Shown in pieces: positions 8,099-16,507 of a stretch of 64,000 nucleotides of DNA (position 1 is the stretch's first letter; every line of letters begins with the position of its first letter). Made by a program: the position numbers and the translations under genes. The notes beneath the pieces are model-generated. The model ran no database searches. It had not been told where the DNA came from and saw only the letters and a list, made by a program, of their open reading frames with translations. Source of the DNA: Alphaproteobacteria bacterium (GTDB lineage: Bacteria > Pseudomonadota > Alphaproteobacteria > SMXP01); the NCBI GenBank assembly GCA_028285305.1, contig JANQPV010000052.1, positions 1 to 64,000 of the forward strand, in the 5' to 3' direction.

Positions 8099-10180
8099 AT
8101 GTGTATTAAAAGTCCACGGGACATGCGGTCTCCTCATTCAGTATGCCGCAAATTCATCGTTACGCTGGTTTCGACTACAGCGCTTGCTGCGGGGGTGGAT
8201 ACGGCATGGGCGCAGGATGGCAGCGAGGATAGCCTCGAGACGATAGAGTCGATTACCGTCTTCGGCCGGGGCCGGGAAGACAGCTTGCGCGAAGTGCCGC
8301 AGACCGCCCAGGTCTTCGATACGGGCTTCCTTGACGACGTGGCTGCGGTGGATATCACCGATATCGTGCGGTTCTTGCCATCGGCCTCAACGCAATACTC
8401 TCAAATCGGATGGCTGGCGGATGCGTATTTCGTTCGCGGGTTCGGCATCACCCAGGTCATCAACGGCGCCCGGCTGAACACCGCCAATTTCCCGTTGGAC
8501 TCGCAGTTCATGGAGCGTATCGAGGTTTTGATGGGGCCGGCGTCGGTCCTCTACGGCTCCATGCAGCCCGGCGCTGTCATCAATGTCGTTACAAAAACGC
8601 CGCGGGAAGAATTCCATCTGGAGGCCGCGGCCGAGCTCGGCAGTTTCGACCATCAGCGCTTTACGCTTGATGTCGGAGGTCCGATTACAGACAGCGTAAG
8701 CGTCCGGCTGAACGCGGTCTACCAGGACAGGGAGAGTTTTCTTGATTTTTGGGAGGAGGAAAAGCTGACCATCGCGCCGGCGATCGAGTGGGCGCTGTCC
8801 TCCGATACAACCCTCAACATTCTCGGCATTTATGCCAAGACCGATCAGCCCGCCGGCGGATATCTGGGCGGACCCGCAGCCGGCCTTCTCACCGAAAACC
8901 CAAACGGCGACTACCCGAGATCCTTTTATGTGCAAAGTCCCGATGAGGAAGGCGTCGGGCGGACCCGCGAGACCGCGAATATCGAGGTTACCCTGAGGCA
9001 TCGGTTCACTGATTCTTTGAGCGCCAGGGCGGTTTTTTCCTATACGCATGTCGAGCGCGATGACCAGTCGATCATCGGCCTCCTTCAGGACGATTTTCGT
9101 ACGTTGAACAGGCTGCAGATCGGCAATGTCAGCGATGGCGACGACTATTCCGGCTACGTCGATCTGGCCGGTGAATTCGTCACCGGACCGATCACGCACC
9201 AAGTCTCGGTTGGCGGAGAATACTTCACAACCAAATTCAACAATCTGCAGACGCGTTTCATTGTAAACCCGATCGATTTGTACGCGCCGGTATATGGGGC
9301 GGTCCTGGAGTTGGATAACAGGATCCGTTTCCTTCCTTCCGAGATCGACGACAAGACCGTCGGGGTTTTCATACAGGACCGCATGTCGGTCGGCGACCGC
9401 GTGCACCTCATCGCCGGGCTTCGCTACGCGAAGATCACATCGGAAAACACCGGCAACAAGGTCAGCCAGTCCGACGTGCCCACGATGTTCGGCATCGTTG
9501 CCGATGTCACCGACGCCATATCCGTTTTCGGCAACCGTTCGGAATCCTTCATTCCCCGTTCGGGAACGACTGCCGACAATACGGTGTTCGCGCCGGAGAG
9601 CAGCGTGCAATACGAGGGCGGCGTCAAGTTCGGTATGGGGGGCTTGTCTGGTACGGTTTCCCTCTTCCGGGTGAAAAAGCCGGATGTTCTCACCCCGGAT
9701 TTGGATAACCCCGGCTTTCAGGTTCCCCTGGGCAGCGTCACCACGAAAGGGTTCGAGGCGTCCGTGAGTGGCGAGCCTCTTCCCGGTCTGACCGTCTATG
9801 CGGCCTATGCCTACATGACGAGCAACGTGGTCAGCAACGACCCTTCCCTGGACGGTACCGACCTCCGCTACGCGCCGGAAAACACGTTCTCGTTCACCGG
9901 GCGGTATGACATCGGCTCCGGACCGTTTGAGGGGGTTGGCCTGACCGCTGCCCTGCAGTTTACCGACGACCGCTTTCTCGGCGCCGGCAATGCGCTGGAA
10001 GTGCCGAGCTTCGTGCGGATCGACCTGGGCATCAACTATTCGGTGACCGATCACGTCGAGCTCGGCATCCTCGCCAACAACGTGACCAATGCCGATATTT
10101 TCTCCGGCTTCGGGTCGACGAACAACGTAGACATCAACCCGCCGCGGACCTTTCTTGCGCGGGTGAGGCTTGGACTATAG
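8099..10180 (+). CDS. TonB-dependent siderophore-type outer-membrane receptor
   Basis: Outer-membrane transporter of about 693 residues. The start at 8099 has GGAAGGGAAGGAA upstream and gives a signal peptide cleaved after AWA. The plug domain follows, with RGFGITQVINGARL and a GPASVLYGSMQPGAVIN segment typical of ferric-siderophore receptors, then a 22-strand-type barrel ending in a long conserved NNVTNADIF region. The last residue is Leu rather than the usual Phe. It would import a ferric chelate or other large ligand using TonB energy. The AraC regulator at 490 and the hydrolases around it make an inducible uptake system plausible. A strong terminator follows at 10204. Confidence 0.9.
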   Translation: MCIKSPRDMRSPHSVCRKFIVTLVSTTALAAGVDTAWAQDGSEDSLETIESITVFGRGREDSLREVPQTAQVFDTGFLDDVAAVDITDIVRFLPSASTQYSQIGWLADAYFVRGFGITQVINGARLNTANFPLDSQFMERIEVLMGPASVLYGSMQPGAVINVVTKTPREEFHLEAAAELGSFDHQRFTLDVGGPITDSVSVRLNAVYQDRESFLDFWEEEKLTIAPAIEWALSSDTTLNILGIYAKTDQPAGGYLGGPAAGLLTENPNGDYPRSFYVQSPDEEGVGRTRETANIEVTLRHRFTDSLSARAVFSYTHVERDDQSIIGLLQDDFRTLNRLQIGNVSDGDDYSGYVDLAGEFVTGPITHQVSVGGEYFTTKFNNLQTRFIVNPIDLYAPVYGAVLELDNRIRFLPSEIDDKTVGVFIQDRMSVGDRVHLIAGLRYAKITSENTGNKVSQSDVPTMFGIVADVTDAISVFGNRSESFIPRSGTTADNTVFAPESSVQYEGGVKFGMGGLSGTVSLFRVKKPDVLTPDLDNPGFQVPLGSVTTKGFEASVSGEPLPGLTVYAAYAYMTSNVVSNDPSLDGTDLRYAPENTFSFTGRYDIGSGPFEGVGLTAALQFTDDRFLGAGNALEVPSFVRIDLGINYSVTDHVELGILANNVTNADIFSGFGSTNNVDINPPRTFLARVRLGL

Positions 10181-10203
10181 GCCATTTCCGGTCTTTAGTG
10201 GAT

Positions 10204-10242
10204 GGCGGACCATGCGAATCAGGCATGGTCCGCCTGTTTTTT
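10204..10242 (+). terminator. Rho-independent terminator after the TonB receptor
   Basis: An 11-base-pair perfect stem (GGCGGACCATG 10204-10214 with its complement 10224-10234) and a nine-base loop are followed by TGTTTTTT. It separates the receptor from the serine hydrolase gene. Confidence 0.9.
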
Positions 10243-10274
10243 CCTAAAGCCCGGCCCCTGGGAAAATGTGCAGA

Positions 10275-11987
10275 ATGTCCATCGTGAAAATCGCGTTTCT
10301 GGGCACTTTCCTCCTGCTGGCTCCGCCTTGCTGGGGCCAGGTCGCCGCCGGGTCCGGTGTTGCCGAGGCCATCGGGCACGCCGATGTCTTTGTCGGCGGG
10401 CTTGACGAGGCCGGCGCACCGGGGTGCGCCCTTGGCGTTCTGGATTTGGAGGCCCGGTCATGGGCCTATCAGGGCGCCTACGGACTTGCCGACATTGAAC
10501 ACGGCGTTGCGAATACGCCCGATTTGGTCTTTGGCGTGGCGTCGGTCACGAAGCAGTTTACCGCGGCCGCCGTCGCGCTTGCCGCGCATCAGGGGTATTT
10601 TTCCCTGGGCGACGATATCCGGGCATACATCCCCGAGATTCCCAACTACGGCGCGCCGATCACGATCGGCGATCTCATACACCATACCAATGGTTTGCGC
10701 GATATCGGCCGGCTGATTCTGCTTACGGGCAAGATGCGGCGCTATCTCGGCCAAGACAGCCGCGTCGGATTGCTGGCCCGGCAGCGGGCGGCAAACTTCC
10801 CGGCGGGAACGGACTATCGCTACGGCAATTCCGACTATCTGCTGCTGGCCGAGCTCATAGAGCGCACGAGCGGGCAGGCCTTCGCGGATTATGTGGAGGA
10901 GAACATCTTTCGTCCGCTCGGGATGAAGCACAGCTATTTCGGCACCGCCACGCGCGGCACGGATGGGCGGGCGCTTCCATACTCCCACACCCACGGGAAA
11001 TGGCGCGGTGAAGCGTGGCTGCCCGAAGCTCCCGGCGATTGGGGCCCGGCGGGCCTCATGACAAACCTGGATGATTTTGCAAAATGGACGGCCAATCTGT
11101 TTGCCGACGAGAGCCGGCTTGCCGGGGGCGCGGAGCTGACGCGGATGCTGCGTGCCAACGGCCGGTTGCGCGATGGATCGCCCGTGCCCTACGGCTTCGG
11201 GCTGAGGCTGCTTCGTTACCGGGGTCTGGAAACAATCGGCCATAGCGGCTCGGGCTATGGCTATAAGGCGCATACGGTGATCTTTCCCGGCCGCTCGCTC
11301 GGCGTTTTCGGGTTTTGCAACAACGGGATTTACGCCCAGCCGGTGGTGATGGGCCTTGCCGACATTTTCCTGGATCGCGCGAGTGACCGGCAGGCTGATC
11401 CGAAGGAGCCGGCAACCGCGCTATCGCCCGCGCAACTGAAGGATTTCGCCGGTGTGTACCGAGAGAACGAGCTGCGGCTGCCGATGATTGTCGAGGTCCG
11501 GGGCAACGGTCTTCTTGTTACCGGCGATGCCTCGCCCAGCGTCTTCGAGCCCGTCGCCATGAGCCGTTTCCGAAACAATCAGAACCTGGTCATCGAGTTC
11601 GAGGGGCGGTCGGAGGCCGGCGCCCGCTTTTTCATACAAAAAGAAGGCCGCAAATACGGAGCCGGGCGGTTCGAGCGCGTTGAAAGGCTCAGCCTTGCGA
11701 AATGGCAGATCGCGGAATATGCGGGCGACTATTACAGCCCCGAGATCGACGCCACCTATCGGTTCGGCGTTGCAGGCGGCAAGCTGACGGCGCGCATCCT
11801 TGAAAAGGAGCCGCGCTCCATATCGCCATTCACATTCGAGCCGCTGATCGAGGACGAGTTCGTGGCCATCCCCGACCGTTTGGCAATCCGTTTCACGAGA
11901 GAGGGGGGTGGCGCGCCCACCGGTCTTGTGCTGACCTACCAGTTCGGTTGGATAACCGACGTTGAATTCTACCGCGTGCAGCCGTGA
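10275..11987 (+). CDS. Secreted serine hydrolase, class C beta-lactamase fold
   Basis: About 570 residues. The signal peptide runs to about CWGQ. A penicillin-binding-protein-like domain has the SxxK motif SVTK (Ser90-Lys93), a Tyr-x-Asn motif in YRYGNSDY and the third motif GHSGSG. A C-terminal domain of some 170 residues (from about ELRLPMIVEV) is of the lipocalin-like type often attached to D-aminopeptidase or esterase members. Substrates in this family range from D-amino-acid peptides to esters, so only hydrolysis is certain. ATG 10275 is preferred over 10266 because GGGAA then has proper spacing. It overlaps the next gene tail to tail by 19 bases. Confidence 0.85.
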   Translation: MSIVKIAFLGTFLLLAPPCWGQVAAGSGVAEAIGHADVFVGGLDEAGAPGCALGVLDLEARSWAYQGAYGLADIEHGVANTPDLVFGVASVTKQFTAAAVALAAHQGYFSLGDDIRAYIPEIPNYGAPITIGDLIHHTNGLRDIGRLILLTGKMRRYLGQDSRVGLLARQRAANFPAGTDYRYGNSDYLLLAELIERTSGQAFADYVEENIFRPLGMKHSYFGTATRGTDGRALPYSHTHGKWRGEAWLPEAPGDWGPAGLMTNLDDFAKWTANLFADESRLAGGAELTRMLRANGRLRDGSPVPYGFGLRLLRYRGLETIGHSGSGYGYKAHTVIFPGRSLGVFGFCNNGIYAQPVVMGLADIFLDRASDRQADPKEPATALSPAQLKDFAGVYRENELRLPMIVEVRGNGLLVTGDASPSVFEPVAMSRFRNNQNLVIEFEGRSEAGARFFIQKEGRKYGAGRFERVERLSLAKWQIAEYAGDYYSPEIDATYRFGVAGGKLTARILEKEPRSISPFTFEPLIEDEFVAIPDRLAIRFTREGGGAPTGLVLTYQFGWITDVEFYRVQP

Positions 11988-13300
11988 CGCGCCGTCGCGG
12001 AATTCGCCGCCGCGTTTAAATGCAGGGGCGTGATGTCCCTCAAAAAGACCAGGGCATCGAAAGCAGCGCGCGTATCGATCTGGTGATAGCCCCTCCTGAC
12101 GTTGATGTTGCGGATGGCTCTCAACCGGGAAAACCACTGCGGGACCGTGCCTGAGTCCGGGATCTTTTTCAGGTCGAGCAGGAAGCGGGCCCGTCCGGAC
12201 TTCGCGGCCAGTCCGTTCAAGCTGCCGGACTTTGACGGGGGGACGGCGTAGGTTTCGTTCCTGGGCCGAAAAAGGCCCAGCAGGTCGCGCGCCGCGCCGC
12301 GGTCGTAGAGCGAGCCGATGACCACCATGTCGTCGCCGAAGTAGTCGTTCAGAAATTCGCCCATGGTGCTGTGCAGATCGTCGTCGTTTTTAGGGCGCTT
12401 CCGCCATTTCGCCACATGGCTGTTATGGGCGAAGACGAACAGGCGCCCCTCCGGCCCCTCCCGTTCGAGCGCCCAGCGCAGATTCTGGGCCGCGGCGATA
12501 TCCCGGCCCTCGCCTTTCATGCGAAAGTGGGTTGTCAGCTGGCGCGCTGCGACCGCCTGCCGATAGGCCCGCTCGTAGTCGCGCGCCGAGGTGCGGGATA
12601 TCCAGACCACCTGCCAGCGCTCGAAAAGGCTTACCAGGTCCTGCACGGCGGCCAGGAGAGAGGCTCTTTGGTCCGCCGTAAGCGCGCCATAGCCGTCGCG
12701 ACTGAACTTTTGCAGGAGGGGCGCGAATTGCCGCATGCTGGCTTTGCTGCGCGCCGGATCCAGCCGGGCGACATAGCTGAGCGCGTTTTCGATAAGAGGG
12801 CGGCCCTCGGGGCGCATGCATCCGCTCATTTCCAGGCCGTAAAACCGGATCTTGCGCATGGTCGTCGGGCGTGCGTTGTAGGCCCGCATCCAATCCACAA
12901 TCTGCAGATTTTCGTCGAAAACACTATCGGACCATGAAAATACGCCCTGGGCCGCACGGATGCGCGAGACGTCTTTGCCGAGGGCGTAGTCATCGGTGGC
13001 GAAGGATGGCGCCAAGCCGGTTTCCGCGGCCATGGCGGTCACGCCGTGTTCCTCCACCAGGTAGGCGAACAAACGGTTTCGGAAGGCCCATAACTCATGG
13101 GTGTCATGCGTTCCTTCGCCAAAGCCGATGATGCGCGCCTCGCCAATGATGTGCTTGAGCGGGCCGAGGTCGGAGAAATCGTCCGTCAGCTCCACCGATC
13201 TCAGGGGGACCGCCTCTCGCGCAACCCATTCGACGACCTCGTCGGCACGTGCCATGGAGGCGGAAAGCAGAAGGACCAGGAAAAGCGCGGAGCGTCGCAT
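11969..13300 (-). CDS. Erythromycin esterase family protein, exported
   Basis: About 443 residues. The start at 13300 has GAGGT about ten bases upstream and yields a clean signal peptide ending MARADE; longer in-frame starts exist. The family core is visible: GFGEGTHDTHELW, TAMAAETG, IVDWMRAYN and FAHNSHVAKW. In these proteins a His/Glu-lined pocket hydrolyses macrolide lactones or, more often, unknown substrates. It is downstream of the amidase in a two-gene minus-strand unit. Resistance to a macrolide should not be assumed from the family name. Confidence 0.85.
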   Translation of the reverse strand: MRRSALFLVLLLSASMARADEVVEWVAREAVPLRSVELTDDFSDLGPLKHIIGEARIIGFGEGTHDTHELWAFRNRLFAYLVEEHGVTAMAAETGLAPSFATDDYALGKDVSRIRAAQGVFSWSDSVFDENLQIVDWMRAYNARPTTMRKIRFYGLEMSGCMRPEGRPLIENALSYVARLDPARSKASMRQFAPLLQKFSRDGYGALTADQRASLLAAVQDLVSLFERWQVVWISRTSARDYERAYRQAVAARQLTTHFRMKGEGRDIAAAQNLRWALEREGPEGRLFVFAHNSHVAKWRKRPKNDDDLHSTMGEFLNDYFGDDMVVIGSLYDRGAARDLLGLFRPRNETYAVPPSKSGSLNGLAAKSGRARFLLDLKKIPDSGTVPQWFSRLRAIRNINVRRGYHQIDTRAAFDALVFLRDITPLHLNAAANSATARHGCTR

Positions 13301-13331
13301 TGTCGGCATTACCTCAGAATAGGGCGTGACA

Positions 13332-14804
13332 CTACTGGTCGCCATTGACATGATGCTCCTCTCTTTTCTCTCCGCTCAGGGCCCCGGCGGATATGGGCGG
13401 CCAGCGGTCGGTCCAGGAGGTGGCGGCCTCGAGTTCGCCGGCAAGTCCGAGGAGCCGGTCTTCGTGTCCGCGCGCGGCTGCGAACATGCTGCCGATGGGC
13501 ACGCCATCGGCACCGGAAAACACCGGCAGCGAGATTGCGGGAAGACCGGTCAGATTGTGCAGCGGTGTGTAGGAGACGTAATCATACATCAGCGTCATGA
13601 TATGCTCGAAGGCGCGGGTCGGCGCGAGCGCGCCGATCTCCAGCGCAGGCCGGCGCAGAACCGGGGACAGGATGAGGTCGTAGTCGGTAAAGAACGCATC
13701 GAGTGCGGCCGTGGCGCGCGCGGTTTCGAGGATCAGGCCTTCCATGTCGAGAACGCCGAGACGGTCGCTCCATGCGGCGAGGTCACGCGTCCAGGGCTCC
13801 AGCAGGTCAGTGGTTTCTGCGGCCGAACAAAGCGCTACCACGTCGCGGGCGAGATATCCCCATAGGGTCTGAAAGCTCTTCAGCACGGCCGGGCCGTCAA
13901 CGGGCAGGGAACGTTCTTCGACATCATCGCCGAGGGACGCGCATAGCTCCGCCGTTCGGACGATCACGTCGCGAACCTGCGGTTCCGGCGCATCGCCCCA
14001 CAAATTGTTCATGCAGAGCGCCACGCGGCGGCGACCGCCGGAAGCCGGCCGTTCCGCCGGCACGTCGCCCCCGGGCGATGCGGCCTGAAACGCCCAGGCG
14101 ACATCGCGCGCGGAGCGCGACAACAGCACATCGCAGGCGATCAGATCTTCGATAAGATGCGGTGTGCGCGCGCGCAGATTGGCGCCCCTGCCGGGCTTCA
14201 ACCCGATGACGCCGCAACAGGAGGCAGGGATGCGGATCGAGCCGCCGCCATCGGCCGCATGAGCGAGCGGAACCATGCCCGAGGCCACGGCCGCCGCCGC
14301 GCCGCCGCTGGAGCCGCCCGGCGAGCGGTGGCGCGCCCAGGGATTGCGTGTCGGCCCGTAGAGCACGGGCTCGGTGGTCGGCAACAGTCCGAACTCCGGC
14401 GCATTGGTCTTGCCGAGGGCAACCAGCCCCTGGGCGTCGAGCCGGTCGGTATACGGGAACGAGCGGGTACCCGGCGGCGCCGATACCTTCGATCGGGAAC
14501 CCGCGCGGCAGGGCATACCGGGATAGTCAAGGCCATCCTTAAGCAGCCACGGAACCCCCGCCATGTCGCCGCTGGCGCGCCAGGCCTGCCTGCGTGCTTT
14601 GTCGAAGTCGGTAAATGTGATGGCGTTGAGTTGCGGATCGATTTGCTCGATCCTGAGAATGGCGGCTTCGACGAGCCCGCCGGGAGCCAGCTCTCCGTTC
14701 TTTTGCAACACTGCCTGGGCATGAGCGTCCAGCATGCCGATTTCGAAAGCTTCGCCCGTCGTCAGCTCATCGCCGGAATCGGTGTTTTTTCGCCGCGCGG
14801 TCAT
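13332..14804 (-). CDS. Amidase signature family enzyme
   Basis: About 490 residues with the Ser-cisSer-Lys triad. Lys89 is in VPWLLKDG, the cis-Ser is Ser165 in SPGGSSGG and the nucleophile is Ser189 in DGGGSIR; the 24-residue Ser-Ser spacing is that expected. It would hydrolyse a carboxamide in the cytoplasm. No signal peptide is seen. ATG 14804 is chosen over a TTG at 14834. The stop lies 31 bases before the erythromycin-esterase-like gene, so they are probably cotranscribed. It fits the amide/peptide-degrading theme of the cluster. Confidence 0.88.
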   Translation of the reverse strand: MTARRKNTDSGDELTTGEAFEIGMLDAHAQAVLQKNGELAPGGLVEAAILRIEQIDPQLNAITFTDFDKARRQAWRASGDMAGVPWLLKDGLDYPGMPCRAGSRSKVSAPPGTRSFPYTDRLDAQGLVALGKTNAPEFGLLPTTEPVLYGPTRNPWARHRSPGGSSGGAAAAVASGMVPLAHAADGGGSIRIPASCCGVIGLKPGRGANLRARTPHLIEDLIACDVLLSRSARDVAWAFQAASPGGDVPAERPASGGRRRVALCMNNLWGDAPEPQVRDVIVRTAELCASLGDDVEERSLPVDGPAVLKSFQTLWGYLARDVVALCSAAETTDLLEPWTRDLAAWSDRLGVLDMEGLILETARATAALDAFFTDYDLILSPVLRRPALEIGALAPTRAFEHIMTLMYDYVSYTPLHNLTGLPAISLPVFSGADGVPIGSMFAAARGHEDRLLGLAGELEAATSWTDRWPPISAGALSGEKREEHHVNGDQ

Positions 14805-15127
14805 CCGTAATCGTGCCCCGATGGTCAAGGCCAAGCTAGCTTGGGTGGAAACATAGTGCTGTGCGAATCGATGCCGGTGCTTAGCGGAAAGGACGCCCGT
14901 GCACCCGAGCTGGCGCAGACGCTAAGCCCCCCACTTGGCGAAGAAACTCGCCGATCAGCAATCCAGGTTACGCCCATCCGAAAGACGGGAGTACGCGGAA
15001 TAAGATCATGGCAGATTTTTCGGAAAGAGTGGAGATTTGGTGATCTGCGCTATAACGAGGTGGGTGTTGCATTGTGCGCGGATGTGAATTCCGCCACGTG
15101 TTCTACGCCGCCCTCTCAATGATGTGA
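14805..15127. other. Intergenic stretch with small palindromes
   Basis: No gene is seen. A perfect 14-base palindrome, CCAAGCTAGCTTGG, lies at 14831-14844 just upstream of the amidase start and could be an operator. A second inverted repeat, GCTTAGCG (14879-14886) with CGCTAAGC (14920-14927), shares its GCTTAGCG end with the terminal repeat of the 7755-7897 element. Confidence 0.4.
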
Positions 15128-15310
15128 TGTCCGTCAGCAGTCGTCGAAGCCAGCGACGGGCTCACCATTCCGGCCAAAAGTATCGGTGGCTCTTGGACCG
15201 TTAAGCTGCCCGCCCTTCGGTTCGAGGGTATCCCCGAGAACGAATACTCGATAATGACATTGGCTAGGCTGATGCGGCTCGGACGTGCCGGCGGTCCAGC
15301 TGATCCATAA
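15128..15310 (+). pseudogene. HipA kinase fragment
   Basis: This stretch translates to about 60 residues containing TVKLPALRFEGIPENEYSI and TLARL. It corresponds to the region of HipA-type serine/threonine kinase toxins normally reading IVKLP...PGVPENE.A.M.LA. Both ends are missing: an in-frame TGA precedes it and TAA at 15308 ends it. It is debris of a type II toxin-antitoxin locus at the edge of the island. Confidence 0.6.
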
Positions 15311-15395
15311 CAAAGCGATCGCAAATCTGCCGCCGGGCATCGGCGCGCCTAAAGTGCAGGCGTTCTTCCATAACCGAACACTCCTTCCATGGCAT
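15264..15395 (-). pseudogene. IS481-type transposase N-terminal fragment
   Basis: Reading leftward from ATG 15395, the first 15 residues MPWKECSVMEERLHF match the usual opening of IS481-family transposases. The frame then diverges and stops at 15264. The upstream non-coding segment to about 15460 probably derives from the same insertion sequence. It overlaps the HipA fragment, marking a junction between two wrecks. Confidence 0.55.
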
Positions 15396-15573
15396 CAACA
15401 CCTCCCGCCCAAAGGCAAAAGTGTTACCCATGTGTCCGGTACAAAACGTCACCTATCTCTCAGGTCGGTCATTCTGCATCATCGGATGAATTTGTGCCGA
15501 AATGCCACGCTGAAAGTGGCGCAAAACTCTCATGATTTAAAATTAATAATTTAATATTAATTACTTAGTAATA

Positions 15574-15633
15574 TAGCTCGTCAGGCTCATAACCTGAAGG
15601 TCGTAGGTTCAAATCCTACCCCCGCAACCAAAT
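15574..15633 (+). other. Left attachment-site copy: 3' part of initiator tRNA-Met
   Basis: From TAGCTCG at 15574 the sequence follows an alphaproteobacterial initiator tRNA-Met through the CAT anticodon loop (GGCTCATAACC) and T-arm (GGTTCAAATCC) to the 3' CCA at 15630. The first 20 or so tRNA bases are replaced by AT-rich DNA, so this is a scar and not a working tRNA. Bases 15581-15633 recur at 34256-34308 with two mismatches. Confidence 0.85.
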
Positions 15634-15647
15634 ACTAAAATCAAAAC

Positions 15648-15680
15648 AAGGGCTTAGCCATAACAGGCTAAGCCCTTTTT
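15648..15680 (+). terminator. Terminator downstream of the tRNA scar
   Basis: Stem AAGGGCTTAGCC (15648-15659), loop ATAACA, complementary arm from 15666 and a T run to 15680. It may also stop minus-strand transcription coming from the dikinase operon. Confidence 0.8.
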
Positions 15681-15694
15681 CATATTCGAGTCTT

Positions 15695-15716
15695 TGGGGG
15701 ACCGCTGGGGGACCAA
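15695..15716. repeat. GGGGGACC arm-type repeats near the left attachment site
   Basis: Two copies of GGGGGACC lie within 22 bases, at 15696 and 15707. The same motif with the same following CCAAT/CCATT pattern occurs at 34111-34129 by the right attachment site. Their symmetric placement suggests arm-binding sites for the island integrase. Confidence 0.5.
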
Positions 15717-15829
15717 TAGAGAGAGATGAATTGGGTGGGTTTGGTGAAGAAGCGGGGAAATTGGGCAAGGAAGGCATCGCAAATTAGCCACGCGGCAACC
15801 GATCACGCAAATCCTCTTAAAGACTCCGA

Positions 15830-16507
15830 CTAGGAATTAGAGTCGCCGATTGAACGTTCGATACGCATTATTGCCTCGTCCAGCACCTGAACGGTCTCAA
15901 TAGCTCCATTTAGTTGGTCAACGATATGTTGCGGCACATTGTCTTTGTTGTATGCGATCCGACGACAGATCGGGAATACGCCTTCTTCCAACGCCGTGCG
16001 GACTTGAACTTCACACGCAAGCCGACGCTCCTCAGAATTGCGGGCGTCGCTCGGCTCCACGATGAAATGACGTCCAACATACAACAAGTGTTCCGGCGGA
16101 TAGTTGAATGATTCGAGTTCATGCTGGAAAAGGATGCGCTCGGCTGGGTGCCAGATCGTGGCAGCGATATGATCGATGCGCCAATACCCAAGCGCTTCGA
16201 GTTCGTGCATACGCCCACATACGGTCCTTAGGGTCGATTTCGAGCGTAGGATTATACGAACGCCCGCAATGTCAGTGAACTCATGAGTAAAGTTGCATGC
16301 AGAGATCGGGCGGTTGTTTGGATCGTGCTTGCGTGCAATCTTTCGAATTAGAGAACCTGGATCTTTTACCCTTCCATTCAGGCCTGATGGCGCTGCGGCA
16401 AGGATAACGGAATCGTTCCTGAGCACAGCAAGTACCTGATCGTGCCAAATCTGAAAGTCTGGCCGCACATTTTCGTAACGTTCCCTAACCTTGTTCTCCT
16501 CAATCAT
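15830..16507 (-). CDS. RelA/SpoT-domain nucleotidyltransferase (small alarmone synthetase-like)
   Basis: About 225 residues and a single domain. Synthetase motifs are GRVKDPGSLIRKI (substrate-binding basic strand), DIAGVRIILRS near residue 84 (the metal-site Asp region) and EVQVRTALEEG (the conserved E.Q.RT strand). No hydrolase (HD) domain is present. Such proteins transfer pyrophosphate from ATP to GTP/GDP, or in toxin versions modify adenosine or tRNA; which applies here is unknown. ATG 16507 gives reasonable spacing from AAGGAG, while ATG 16519 lies too close. It is last in a five-gene operon, overlapping the stop of the receiver-aldolase gene. Confidence 0.75.
   Translation of the reverse strand: MIEENKVRERYENVRPDFQIWHDQVLAVLRNDSVILAAAPSGLNGRVKDPGSLIRKIARKHDPNNRPISACNFTHEFTDIAGVRIILRSKSTLRTVCGRMHELEALGYWRIDHIAATIWHPAERILFQHELESFNYPPEHLLYVGRHFIVEPSDARNSEERRLACEVQVRTALEEGVFPICRRIAYNKDNVPQHIVDQLNGAIETVQVLDEAIMRIERSIGDSNS

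Noticed and set aside
8387-10054. 555-codon antisense frame across the TonB receptor
   Set aside because: Codon-mirror of a well-supported receptor gene. No start signal or recognisable domain.
490-14804. Lasso-peptide utilisation cluster
   Set aside because: A TonB receptor with an S9-like peptidase recalls isopeptidase loci, but no lasso precursor, protease or cyclase genes are present.
15574-15633. Functional initiator tRNA-Met gene
   Set aside because: The 5' acceptor strand and most of the D-arm are missing.
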